From: Rhizobium metallidurans
Lineage (GTDB): Bacteria > Pseudomonadota > Alphaproteobacteria > Rhizobiales > Rhizobiaceae
DNA length: 64,000 nucleotides
Direction of reading: 5' to 3'
Assembly: GCF_014196505.1 (NCBI RefSeq)
Contig: NZ_JACIDW010000012.1
Span: 88,541-152,540, forward strand
Positions within the stretch are counted from its first letter, which is position 1, and every line of letters begins with the position of its first letter. Below the pieces are notes generated by a model, which saw only the letters and a program-made list of their open reading frames with translations, did no database searches and was not told the origin of the DNA. Positions 18,459 through 26,261 of the stretch are shown here, piece after piece. A program made the translations under genes and the position numbers.

Positions 18459-20060
18459 ATGAAAGCTTTGGTTTACGAAGGCCCCGGCGCGAAATCGCTT
18501 CAGGAGCGACCCATGCCGGTGATCGAATCCTCAACCGATGCAGTCGTCAGAATCGTCAAGACCACGATCTGCGGCACGGATCTGCATATCCTGAAAGGTG
18601 ATGTGTCCAGTTGTTTGCCCGGCCGCATCCTTGGGCACGAAGGGGTCGGCGTCATCGCCGAAACCGGAGCCGGGGTCACGCAGTTCAAGAAAGGCGATCG
18701 TGTCCTGATTTCGTGCATCTCCTCATGCGGGAAGTGCGAGAATTGTCGCCGCGGCATGTACTCCCACTGCGCGACCGGCGGATGGATCCTCGGCAACACG
18801 ATCGACGGCACCCAGGCCGAATATGTACGTATCCCGCATGCCGACACCAGCCTCTACGCGATACCCGATGGCGCCGACGAGGACGCGCTGGTGATGATCA
18901 GCGACATCCTGCCGACGGGCTTCGAATGCGGCGTTCTCAACGGAAAGGTGCAGCCTGGAGGCACGGTGGCGATCGTCGGAGCCGGTCCCGTCGGGCTGGC
19001 GGCGCTGCTTACGGCGCAATTCTACTCGCCCGCCCATATCATTATGGTCGATCTCGACGAGAACCGGCTCGAGGTAGCGAAGCGCTTCGGAGCTACCCAC
19101 ACGATTAAGGCTTCAGGCGAAGACGCTGCCCGCGAGGTGATGGCGCTGACCGGCGGCTGCGGCGTCGACACCGCCATTGAGGCGGTTGGCATCCCGGCAA
19201 CCTTCGAGCTTTGCCAGGAGATCGTGGCGGCTGGCGGCATCATCGCCAATGTCGGTGTCCACGGCGCGAAGGCGGACCTTCATCTGGAAGAGCTCTGGTC
19301 GCACAACATCGCCATCACCACCAGGCTCGTAGATACCGTCACCACGCCGATGCTTCTGAAAACGGTCCAATCCGGAAAGCTCGAAGCCGGCAAGCTCGTC
19401 ACCCACCGGTTTGCCCTCGACCAGATCCTCGACGCCTATGAGACGTTCGGCAGCGCATCCAGCACAGGCGCTTTGAAGGTCATCATCGAGTGCGCCTCGC
19501 CGACCAGCGCGGGTCTTGCAAATCAGGAACTGAACATGACCGGCCATGGTGAGACGACCGCCGTCGAAACCCGCTCCGGCCTTGTTTTCGATGTCCGCGC
19601 CGCACGTCCGGACGACGAAGCCGCGCTGGCGGAATTCTTCAGGCATGTCGCGCCAGAAGATCTTCGGTACCGCTTTCTCGGCAGCATCCGGGAAGTGAGC
19701 CATGAAAGACTGGCCGACATGCTGAGGGTCGAACACGGCCGGACCGAGAGCTTTCTGGCCTTCGCGCCTGAGGGGACGCCGATCATCGGCGCGGCGATGC
19801 TCGTCTGCGAGGAAGGGCTTGGAAGAGCCGAGGTCGCGATTTCCGTGCGCTCCGACTACAAGCACAAGGGCGTCGGTTGGGAACTGCTGCGTCACGTCTC
19901 GGCCCACGCGCAGGTCATGGGGGTGAAGGTTCTTGAATCTCTCGAGAGCCGCCAGAACCACGAGGCGATCGAACTCGAGCGGCAGCAGGGCTTCACAGCG
20001 AGCCCTTACCCGGACGATCCCACGCTCGTTCTCATCCGCAAGAACCTCAAAGCAGATTGA
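18459..20060 (+). CDS. Zinc alcohol dehydrogenase fused to a GNAT acetyltransferase domain
   Basis: One 533-residue chain. Residues 1 to about 346 form a medium-chain zinc dehydrogenase: TTICGTDLHILKG and GHEGVGVI at the catalytic zinc, CGKCENCRRGMYSHC for the structural zinc, and GAGPVGLAALL for NAD. After a short linker (about 347-370) a GNAT domain runs to the end, with FDVRAARPDDEAALAEFFRHV and the acetyl-CoA loop RSDYKHKGVGWELL; it is closest in look to the GNAT part of Pat-type protein acetyltransferases. The ATG at 18459 follows CAGGAG; the longer upstream reading would cover the tandem repeats. Substrates are not known. A fusion joining an NAD-linked and an acetyl-CoA-linked activity is unusual. 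Confidence 0.88.
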   Translation: MKALVYEGPGAKSLQERPMPVIESSTDAVVRIVKTTICGTDLHILKGDVSSCLPGRILGHEGVGVIAETGAGVTQFKKGDRVLISCISSCGKCENCRRGMYSHCATGGWILGNTIDGTQAEYVRIPHADTSLYAIPDGADEDALVMISDILPTGFECGVLNGKVQPGGTVAIVGAGPVGLAALLTAQFYSPAHIIMVDLDENRLEVAKRFGATHTIKASGEDAAREVMALTGGCGVDTAIEAVGIPATFELCQEIVAAGGIIANVGVHGAKADLHLEELWSHNIAITTRLVDTVTTPMLLKTVQSGKLEAGKLVTHRFALDQILDAYETFGSASSTGALKVIIECASPTSAGLANQELNMTGHGETTAVETRSGLVFDVRAARPDDEAALAEFFRHVAPEDLRYRFLGSIREVSHERLADMLRVEHGRTESFLAFAPEGTPIIGAAMLVCEEGLGRAEVAISVRSDYKHKGVGWELLRHVSAHAQVMGVKVLESLESRQNHEAIELERQQGFTASPYPDDPTLVLIRKNLKAD

Positions 20061-20065
20061 GGCTC

Positions 20066-20311
20066 TTGCAGACAATGCGTCATGGCCGGTCCGAGGGACC
20101 GGCCATGTCATCCACAGGGAGCGAGAGGATTTCGCGCACGATCAACCCGACATCGCGTCCCGCATCGACCCTGCGCAAGTCCATCGTCCCGACATCCCGT
20201 TGAAGCTGACGCGCAAGGATATCGATCGTGGCGTCGGAAGGACTTCGTTCGCGTCCTTCGACCCGCTCGCGCAGGAACGCGAGCGCGGTCTCCAGCCGAG
20301 CGCCTTCGCCC
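20066..20311 (-). pseudogene. C-terminal remnant of a P-loop kinase (APH/AAA bifunctional family)
   Basis: Just after the stop of the stress protein gene one frame reads EGARLETALAFLRERVEGRE, RSPSDATIDILARQLQRDVG and MDLRRVDAGRDVGLIVREIL. This pattern (RV..R..SPSDAT..IL.RQ...D.G...W..VDA) is what I recognise as the end of the bifunctional aminoglycoside phosphotransferase/ATP-binding proteins that often sit in such stress islands. A TGA precedes it in frame and no ribosome site or start is present, so it would be a 5'-truncated relic. The family assignment rests on pattern memory only. Confidence 0.42.
20081..20107 (+). terminator. Perfect hairpin after the ADH-GNAT gene
   Basis: CATGGCCGGTCC, a 3-base loop GAG, and the exact reverse complement of the arm. 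It lies 20 bp after the ADH-GNAT stop. No T run follows, so it may be a mRNA 3' end stabiliser or a weak terminator. Confidence 0.5.
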
Positions 20312-21136
20312 CTACCGGGCCATCAGGAGGGGAAGCGGCGGCGTCTCGATCATCGAGCGCGTTACGCCGCCGAACAGGCGCTCGCGCAGGCGCGAATGGC
20401 CATAGGCGCCCATCACGAGAACTTCCGCTGCCGTATCGACTGCGTGCCGACCAAGCACTTCGGCGATCGGCTGCCCTTGCGAAGGCAGACGATCGACGAC
20501 GATCTTCACGCCATGCCGGGCCAGATAGGCGGCAGCGTCCGCACCGGGCTCGGCGCCCTGAGCGCCCTCGCCCTGTACGGGATCGACAAGCACAAGACGC
20601 ACCTCCTCGGCCATTCTCAGCATATCCAGGGATGACGCGACCGCATTCGACGCTTCGACGCGGGAATCCCAGGCGACGTTGACCCGCTTCGGCTTGAGCG
20701 AGGCTTTGGCACCTGCGGGAATCAGTAAAACCGGCTTCCCGGATGAAAACAGCGCGCCCTCCAGAGCCTTTGCTTTCAGCGTCTCGTCGGAAAGCAATTC
20801 AGGGCCGAGCACCGTGATGTCGGCATAGCGCGCACGGCGGCCGACCACATCGTCCAGATAAGGAACTTCCGGATAGACGGTCCACAGGTCGGCCGAGACG
20901 GCGGCCGACGTCAGCAAGTCCGACACGGCCGCAGCGCGCCGCTGCAGCGTATGTTCGTCTCGTTCGCGTTGCTCGAACCAGCCAATCGCATGGTGGCCGA
21001 TCGGCGGCGGCGGCGCGGGCGTCAGGACAACGACCGATAGATGTGCCTCTGTCTCGTCGCAGAGTGTAGAGACCATCTTCAAGTCGTCGTCTCCCCGGTG
21101 CGACGACACAATGGTGAGGACTGTCTTGAACGGCAT
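20312..21136 (-). CDS. Universal stress protein, tandem-domain type
   Basis: A 274-residue cytoplasmic protein of the long UspA type. The first half (MPFKTVLTIVSSHRGDDD...) is a degenerate Usp fold; the second half (VNVAWDSRVEASNAVASSLDML... to the end) has the ATP-binding pattern G-2x-G-9x-G-S/T as GAYGHSRLRERLFGGVTRS. No frame damage. A FNR-type box is centred 65 bp upstream of its ATG. It is the only intact copy of this long form in the window; relatives at 15.4 and 22.1-22.9 kb are broken. Confidence 0.9.
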   Translation of the reverse strand: MPFKTVLTIVSSHRGDDDLKMVSTLCDETEAHLSVVVLTPAPPPPIGHHAIGWFEQRERDEHTLQRRAAAVSDLLTSAAVSADLWTVYPEVPYLDDVVGRRARYADITVLGPELLSDETLKAKALEGALFSSGKPVLLIPAGAKASLKPKRVNVAWDSRVEASNAVASSLDMLRMAEEVRLVLVDPVQGEGAQGAEPGADAAAYLARHGVKIVVDRLPSQGQPIAEVLGRHAVDTAAEVLVMGAYGHSRLRERLFGGVTRSMIETPPLPLLMAR

Positions 21137-21194
21137 GTGGCGTTTTTCCCAATTGTAATCAGCCCATTTGTGGCATTGCTTGAAACGTCAGGCT

Positions 21195-21208
21195 TTGAGA
21201 AAAATCAA
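21195..21208 (-). promoter_or_regulatory. FNR/FixK-type box upstream of the long universal stress protein
   Basis: TTGAG-AAAA-ATCAA on the plus strand matches TTGAN-N4-ATCAA. Its centre is 65 bp before the start at 21136. The gap to the next remnant has no other element. Confidence 0.65.
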
Positions 21209-21296
21209 AAGCTCTCTGGGGTTTTCATCGCCTCAATCGCATTCCGACCTGTCGAGTGTGCGGACCTGCATGTCGTGCTTCTTTACGTCATGATGC

Positions 21297-22062
21297 CGGC
21301 TTGCTTCATGCCGCGTGGACCGCGGGCTGCCGGCCTGAATGCAGGCGGCGCATGAATGGCTTTTCGACCTCCAGCACGGCCATCAACGCGACGCCGACAA
21401 GCAGGAAAACTGAACCATTCTCGATCGACAGCGGCGTGCTTCCGAACAGGCTCTGCATGAGCGGCAGGTAGGTGAAGGCCAGTTACGCGACCACCACAGC
21501 GACGACGGCACCGAGAACCGCCGGTGTGCCCATGGCGCCGTTCAGCCTGAAAGACGTCGTATAAAGGTAGCGGACATTGAAGAGGTAAAAGATTTCCATG
21601 ACGACGAGCACGTTCACGACCATCGTCCTTGCTCCGTCTTCGCCCAGTCCCCTTCGCAGCGCGTAGTCGAACACGAAAAACACGCCGGCAGTGAGCAGGA
21701 GCGAGACGAAGCCGATCCGCCAGACCAGGAAGCGTGACAGGATCGGCGCATCGCGACGGCGCGGCGGCCGGCCCATCACGCCTGACTCGGACGGCTCGAA
21801 CGCCAGACCGAGACCGAGAGTGATCGTGAGCACCATGTTGAGCCAGAGGATCTGGACCGGGGTCATCGGCAAGCCATCCCGAGAACGAGCGCGAGAACCA
21901 CGCACACCGTCTCGCTGATATTGGTCGGCAGCGTCCAGCCGATGACCTTGCGGATGTTGTCGTAGACGGTGCGGCCCTCCTGCACGGCGGCAACGATCGA
22001 CCCGAAGGTGTCGTCGACCAACACCATCTCCGCCGCTCCCTTGACGGCCTCCGCCATCCACG
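21297..22062 (-). pseudogene. C-terminal remnant of a cation-transporting P-type ATPase
   Basis: The remains begin abruptly after the broken stress protein gene with MAEAVKGAAEMVLVDDTFGSIVAAVQEGR and run through the hinge and membrane domain (WTLPTNISETVCVVLALVLGMA, then in another frame MTPVQILWLNMVLTITLGLGLAFEPSE). One frameshift lies near 21870-21880. An in-frame TAA at 21483-21485 interrupts ...AVVAVVVA; downstream LAFTYLPLMQSLFGSTPLSIENGS continues in the same frame to 21297. The nucleotide-binding, phosphorylation and first membrane domains are absent. It resembles the P2-type (Ca/Mg/cation) ATPases common near stress proteins in rhizobia. No function is expected. Confidence 0.85.
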
Positions 22063-22067
22063 GCCGG

Positions 22068-22909
22068 TTAGTGCGACAGCAGCACCGGCATCTTGAGGTC
22101 GGCCAACACTCCTTCGGTGGCGCCGCCGAGCACGAAGTCACGAAGCCTGGAATGGCCGAACCCGCCCATCATCAGGACATTCGCGCCGATCGCGGCAGCG
22201 TTGTCCTGCAGCGCTTCGGCTACGGATCGCTCGCCAAGCCGGAATGTCTGCAACCGAGCCGGCAGCCCCAGCTCACGCAGATGCCCGGCGAGCTTCTCGC
22301 CGGCCACGGTGCTGAGCGGCTTCTCGTCCGTGATCATGACGACCGTGACAGCTGAAGCTCGCTTGAGGAGCGGCCGAGCGTCGGCCAGCGCGCGCGCCGC
22401 GACCCTGCTGGCATCCCAGGCTACGGCGACGTGATCGAGCCTCACCTCTGAAAGCGCTTCGGGAAATAGAAGAGCGGGACGTCCCGACGCGAACACGACC
22501 GCTTCGGCCAGCATTCGCGTCCCGAGATTGCCCCCGCTCCAGCCGACCAGAGAGATGTCGTGATAGCGTGCATGCTCCGCGGCGAGGTCGGAAAGGACGG
22601 GCAGTGGCCGCGGATCGTCTCCGTCGTCAGGGCGACATCCGCCGTCGCGCATGCCGCGGTGACTGCGGCGAGAAGGTCGGCGCCGCGCCGCGCGCTGAGT
22701 TTCTCGGCATCAAGGATCATTTCCGGAAGGTTCATCAGCACATTCGACAACGCGTTGGAAACCGCCGGAATGTCAGCCTCGAGCGCCAGCGCATGGAGGT
22801 CGGCACCGAGGTAGTGCGCGACCGCGGCGGCATTCGGCGCGATGATTTCGCTGTTGGCATCGGGATAAGTGAGGAGGGGAAGTAACGCGTGGAGCTTCAA
22901 GGCAGGCAT
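22068..22909 (-). pseudogene. Universal stress protein, tandem-domain type, frameshifted
   Basis: The N-terminal part starts at ATG 22909 (MPALKLHALLPLLTYPDANSE) and is open to ...ADVALTTETIRG; the C-terminal part continues in the next frame with PLPVLSDLAAEHARYHDISLVGWSGGN and ends MGGFGHSRLRDFVLGGATEGVLADLKMPVLLSH at 22068. A single base lost near 22605-22612 would explain it. The joined product would be about 280 residues, like the intact copy at 20312-21136. The start codon has a weak AAAAGG site and follows the short universal stress protein by 17 bp, suggesting one operon. The 3' end abuts the ATPase remnant. Confidence 0.85.
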
Positions 22910-22926
22910 CCTTTTCGGTTCTTCTG

Positions 22927-23376
22927 TCAGCGGACCACCAGCACGGGCACCGGGCTGTGCGCCAGCACGTCGGCCGTCTGGCTTCCGAGCAACAGACGCC
23001 CGAGCCCGCGCCGGCCGTGCGAGGCCATCACGATGAGGCTGCAATCCTCGGTCCGCGCCGCATCGACGATGGCCTCGGCGGGGTGAACCTCTGGAACATG
23101 GAGGGTGGTGGCGGTGACGCCGAGCTTGTCGGCGGCACGCTTCACGGCGTCCAGGATTCGCTCCGCGCTCTGCCTCTGGCTTTCCTGGAAACTCGCCAGA
23201 TCGTCGGCTGTTGGCGCCCAGTCCGCGCCAAGGCCGCCGGCGGGCAGCGGATAGCTGTCGGTCACCGTCACGATCGTGACGCGCCCGCCTAAGGCCCTGG
23301 CCAGTGACAGCCCATGATCGACGCCCCTTTGCGCGACTTCCGATCCGTCGGTGGAGATGAGAATATGCTTGTACAT
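22927..23376 (-). CDS. Universal stress protein, single UspA domain
   Basis: A 149-residue protein covering one complete UspA domain: MYKHILISTDGSEVAQRGVDHGLSLA at the start and the nucleotide motif ASHGRRGLGRLLLGSQTADVLAHSPVPVLVV at the end (G-2x-G-9x-G-S). Family proteins bind ATP and help survival under stress, including anoxia. It lies second in the minus-strand group that starts at 23790 and shares the FNR-type box at 23874-23887. Confidence 0.93.
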   Translation of the reverse strand: MYKHILISTDGSEVAQRGVDHGLSLARALGGRVTIVTVTDSYPLPAGGLGADWAPTADDLASFQESQRQSAERILDAVKRAADKLGVTATTLHVPEVHPAEAIVDAARTEDCSLIVMASHGRRGLGRLLLGSQTADVLAHSPVPVLVVR

Positions 23377-23400
23377 GGCTGCGGCTCCAAAATGTTCAGG

Positions 23401-23790
23401 TCAGGTCGGTTTCTCGACACGCGTGACCTGGTAGGTGTGCATGCGGCCCGCCCGGTTGATCGAGACGTATTCGCCGGAAATGAAGCGCTCCTCGCCGAGG
23501 CGGAAGCCCGCCTCGTCGACGCGTTCGCCTTTTTCATAGTCGACGAACCATTGACCGCCGGGTTTGCGGCGCAGGCGTCCGATCCGATCCTCCCTTCCGG
23601 GCGTGAAGCGGCGGACACGACAGGCATCGCGGTGTGCTCGCCAGAGATCCGCGTCCAGCCGCCCGTCTGGCGTCAACGGCACCATGAGATCGTAGCCATC
23701 GTTCGGATCGCCGGCAGGATGGCCCGGCTCCCTTGCAAGAATCAGACAGACATGACGGAAAGCCGAGGGGATGTTGTTGGAGCCAGCCAT
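23401..23790 (-). CDS. Conserved-looking hypothetical protein
   Basis: A 129-residue, soluble, Arg- and Gly-rich protein of even composition. Sequences such as VCLILAREPGHPAGDPNDGYDLMVPLTPDGRLD and DYEKGERVDEAGFRLGEERFISGEYVSI look like an ordered beta-rich fold. I do not recognise a family. It is the first gene of the minus-strand stress group and lies 90 bp from the centre of a FNR-type box, so it probably belongs to the low-oxygen response. Confidence 0.75.
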   Translation of the reverse strand: MAGSNNIPSAFRHVCLILAREPGHPAGDPNDGYDLMVPLTPDGRLDADLWRAHRDACRVRRFTPGREDRIGRLRRKPGGQWFVDYEKGERVDEAGFRLGEERFISGEYVSINRAGRMHTYQVTRVEKPT

Positions 23791-23873
23791 GCGCCACCTT
23801 TCGTCGCTGCGCCTGCGTGTCGACTGCGCGCGCGTTCCAAGCCGAGTTTTAGGCTGCGCTCTCGTTTCCTTGT

Positions 23874-23887
23874 TTGACCAAAATCAA
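23874..23887. promoter_or_regulatory. FNR/FixK-type box shared by divergent stress and acetate kinase genes
   Basis: TTGAC-CAAA-ATCAA matches 9 of 10 consensus bases. It lies between the divergent starts at 23790 (centre 90 bp away) and 23992 (111 bp away) and could serve either or both. Confidence 0.75.
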
Positions 23888-23991
23888 TATCTTTCACTGG
23901 CCTTTTGGCGAAAGTATTCATCGCGGTCATGCCGGGCCGCAGGGCAGCGATTGCCTGCGGTGGAAGTCATAAATTGAATCAAGGACCCGTC

Positions 23992-25788
23992 ATGCTTGTA
24001 ATAGTCTTCAACGTCGGAAGCTCGAGCCTGAAATTCGGCGTCTTCCGCGTCGATGACGAAGCCCGGGAGGTCCTCAAAGGATCCTACGAGCGCTTTCGCG
24101 ACGGCGTGTGCGAGGTGCGCATCCGCCACGAGGACATGGATGACCGCTGGACGGCCGAGTGCGACGGCGTCTCATCGGCCATCGCCGAGGTTCCGGCGCT
24201 TCTCGACCGCTTCGGGCTAAGTTCTATCGAGGCGGTCGGACATCGGGTAGCGCATGGCGGCGCCCTGTTCGCGGCGCCGACAATCCTGGACGAGGCCACG
24301 ATCGCACGGATCGAAACGCTGACGCCGCTAGCGCCGCTGCACAATCCCGCCAATCTGGAGGCGATCGCGCTCAGCCGGCGCCTGTGGCCCGAAATCCCGC
24401 AGGTCGCCGTGTTCGACACATCGTTTCATCTCTCGAACCCGCCCTTCGCTACCACCTACGCTGTTCCGAAGGCTTGGCGCGATGCGGGATTGCGGCGCTA
24501 CGGCTTCCACGGCACGTCACACAAATATGTCGCGACGCGCGTCGCCGAGGAGATCGGCATAGACCTCGCCGACCTCCGGATAGCCAGCGTGCATCTGGGC
24601 AATGGCGCCAGCATATGCGCGGTCAATCGCGGGGTCAGCATGGACAGTTCCATGGGCATGACGCCGCTCGAAGGGCTCGTGATGGGAACCCGCTCCGGCG
24701 ATGTGGATCCGGGCGCGTTTGGCCATCTCAGCCGCCAACTCGGCCTCTCCATCGCCGAAGTCGAGGATGCTCTTTACAGCCAGAGCGGCCTGAAGGGGCT
24801 CGCCGGGTCCGCGGATATGCGCGATCTGGAAGACGCCGCTACGGGGGGCGATGCCGACGCGCAACTCGCCATCGAAATCTACGCATACCGGGCGCGGAAA
24901 TATATCGGAGCCTATGCGGCAGCGATGGCCGGCCTCGACGCCATCGTCTTCACCGGCGGTATCGGCGAGAACTCGCCCTCCATGCGCCGGCGCATCCTGG
25001 ACGGGCTCGAGTTCATGGGTGTCCGGCTCGACCATGAGCGCAATCAGGTTGCCGACCTTTCCGGACGGGCGGCGCCGCAAATCCAGGCCTATGGCTCGCG
25101 CGTGCGGGTGCTCGTCACCGAGACGGCCGAGCAGATGATGATCGCGCGCGAGACCGCCGAGGCGCTAGCCCGGCCGAAACCTTCGAATGGGATCATTGCC
25201 GTGGCCGTCTCGGGCCGCCATGTGCATCTGTCGCGCGCTGCGGTCGATGCTCTCTTCGGCGCAGGCTATGTGCTGACGCCCGAAACACCACTGCGGCAAC
25301 CGGGCAACTGGGCAGCGCGAGAACGCGTTGTCGTGAAAGGACCGAAGGGCAAGTTGGAACGTGTCGCCATATTGGGTCCGCTGCGGGCGCGCACGCAGGT
25401 GGAGATCTCGCGCACCGACAGCTTCGTGCTCGGCATCGACGTGCCGGTGCGCGACAGCGGCAAACTCGACGACACCCCTTCCGTCACGCTCGTCGGTCCG
25501 GCCGGCACGGTGGAGACTGAAGGGCTGATCCTGGCCGCGCGTCACATCCACACCAATCCGGCCGATGCCGCCCGGCTGGGGCTCGAGAACGGTGACCATG
25601 TCGACGTACATGTCGGCGACGACAGCCGCGGCCTGACCTTCGCCCGCACTCTTATCCGCATCGGTGCCAATTCTTTCACCGAGATGCACATCGATACCGA
25701 CGAGGCGAACGCCGCGGGTATCGGAGGTGCGGCGGAAGGGCAGATCGTCGCCGGCGCAACGGCAACTATCCGTGCCAATCATCAATAA
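23992..25788 (+). CDS. ackA: Acetate kinase fused to PduL-type phosphotransacylase
   Basis: A 598-residue chain joining two successive steps of acetate metabolism. Residues 1 to about 395 are acetate kinase (acetyl phosphate + ADP to acetate + ATP): NVGSSSLKF, GFHGTSHKY, HLGNGASICAV and FTGGIGENSP. From about 400 the chain is a PduL phosphotransacylase (acetyl phosphate + CoA to acetyl-CoA): VSGRHVHLSRAAVDALFG, QVEISRTDSFVLGI, AARHIHTNPADAARLGL and EMHIDTDEANAAG. These include the His residues of both PduL zinc sites. I chose the ATG at 23992 because AAGGA precedes it and because a promoter driven by the box at 23874 would begin after the alternative start at 23905. Phosphoketolase, the producer of acetyl phosphate, is encoded 0.5 kb away. 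Confidence 0.93.
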   Translation: MLVIVFNVGSSSLKFGVFRVDDEAREVLKGSYERFRDGVCEVRIRHEDMDDRWTAECDGVSSAIAEVPALLDRFGLSSIEAVGHRVAHGGALFAAPTILDEATIARIETLTPLAPLHNPANLEAIALSRRLWPEIPQVAVFDTSFHLSNPPFATTYAVPKAWRDAGLRRYGFHGTSHKYVATRVAEEIGIDLADLRIASVHLGNGASICAVNRGVSMDSSMGMTPLEGLVMGTRSGDVDPGAFGHLSRQLGLSIAEVEDALYSQSGLKGLAGSADMRDLEDAATGGDADAQLAIEIYAYRARKYIGAYAAAMAGLDAIVFTGGIGENSPSMRRRILDGLEFMGVRLDHERNQVADLSGRAAPQIQAYGSRVRVLVTETAEQMMIARETAEALARPKPSNGIIAVAVSGRHVHLSRAAVDALFGAGYVLTPETPLRQPGNWAARERVVVKGPKGKLERVAILGPLRARTQVEISRTDSFVLGIDVPVRDSGKLDDTPSVTLVGPAGTVETEGLILAARHIHTNPADAARLGLENGDHVDVHVGDDSRGLTFARTLIRIGANSFTEMHIDTDEANAAGIGGAAEGQIVAGATATIRANHQ

Positions 25789-25970
25789 GCCGACAGGCGG
25801 GCATTCGTCGGTCGCTCACCGCCCAACATACATCTGTCTATCTGTGCGGGACTGGGCAGTTGCACGCTTCGACCGCCCATAATGCCTGGCGGGAACGCCA
25901 GCCAGCGTCCGAGCGTTCCTTTCCGTGACGCACCCAAGCTACACGAGCGTCGTCAACACGGAGGAAGCAA

Positions 25971-26165
25971 ATGCCACAGGAAAAACCGGGTCAGCACCAC
26001 GACCACCCGGGTCACAAACCGGGTGACCTCGATCCCCACGGCCACCGGGACAAGGAGGGCGGCAAGAAGGAGGTGCCCGGCGAGCATCATGATCATCCCG
26101 GGCACAAGCCTGGCGACCTCGACCCGCATGGTCACCGTGATAAAGGCGACTCTACCAAGAAGTAG
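25971..26165 (+). CDS. Histidine-rich two-repeat small protein
   Basis: A 64-residue hydrophilic peptide without signal or membrane segment, preceded by an excellent GGAGGAAGCAA ribosome site. Two copies of a 20-residue unit (starting HHDHPGHK and ending HGHRDK) are identical in protein but differ at 16 of 20 codons, all silent. Each unit has seven His and several Asp, so binding of Ni, Zn, Cu or Co is likely. A strong terminator follows. It could be a metal store or chaperone, but no family is recognised. It stands alone between ackA-pduL and the phosphoketolase gene. Confidence 0.85.
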   Translation: MPQEKPGQHHDHPGHKPGDLDPHGHRDKEGGKKEVPGEHHDHPGHKPGDLDPHGHRDKGDSTKK

Positions 26166-26181
26166 GCCACGTCAAGCATAT

Positions 26182-26218
26182 CAGCGGCTTCCCGCCATGT
26201 CGGGAAGCCGCTGTTTTT
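26182..26218 (+). terminator. Strong rho-independent terminator
   Basis: Thirteen-base perfect arms, CAGCGGCTTCCCG and its complement, around a 6-base loop, followed directly by five T. It ends the histidine-rich gene and lies between convergent genes, so it may also act for the phosphoketolase gene on the other strand. Confidence 0.9.
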
Positions 26219-26261
26219 CCAGCGCGCCCCAAAACTCTAAGATCAATTTTGAACGCCGGAA

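Noticed and set aside
25971..26160. The short repeats in the His-rich gene as a CRISPR-like array
   Set aside because: There are only two units, they are coding, and their DNA differs at most codons; there are no spacers and no cas genes.
26241..26256. GATCAATTTTGAAC near the phosphoketolase 3' end as a regulatory box
   Set aside because: The half-sites are in the wrong order for a TTGAT-N4-ATCAA site and it lies between convergent gene ends.
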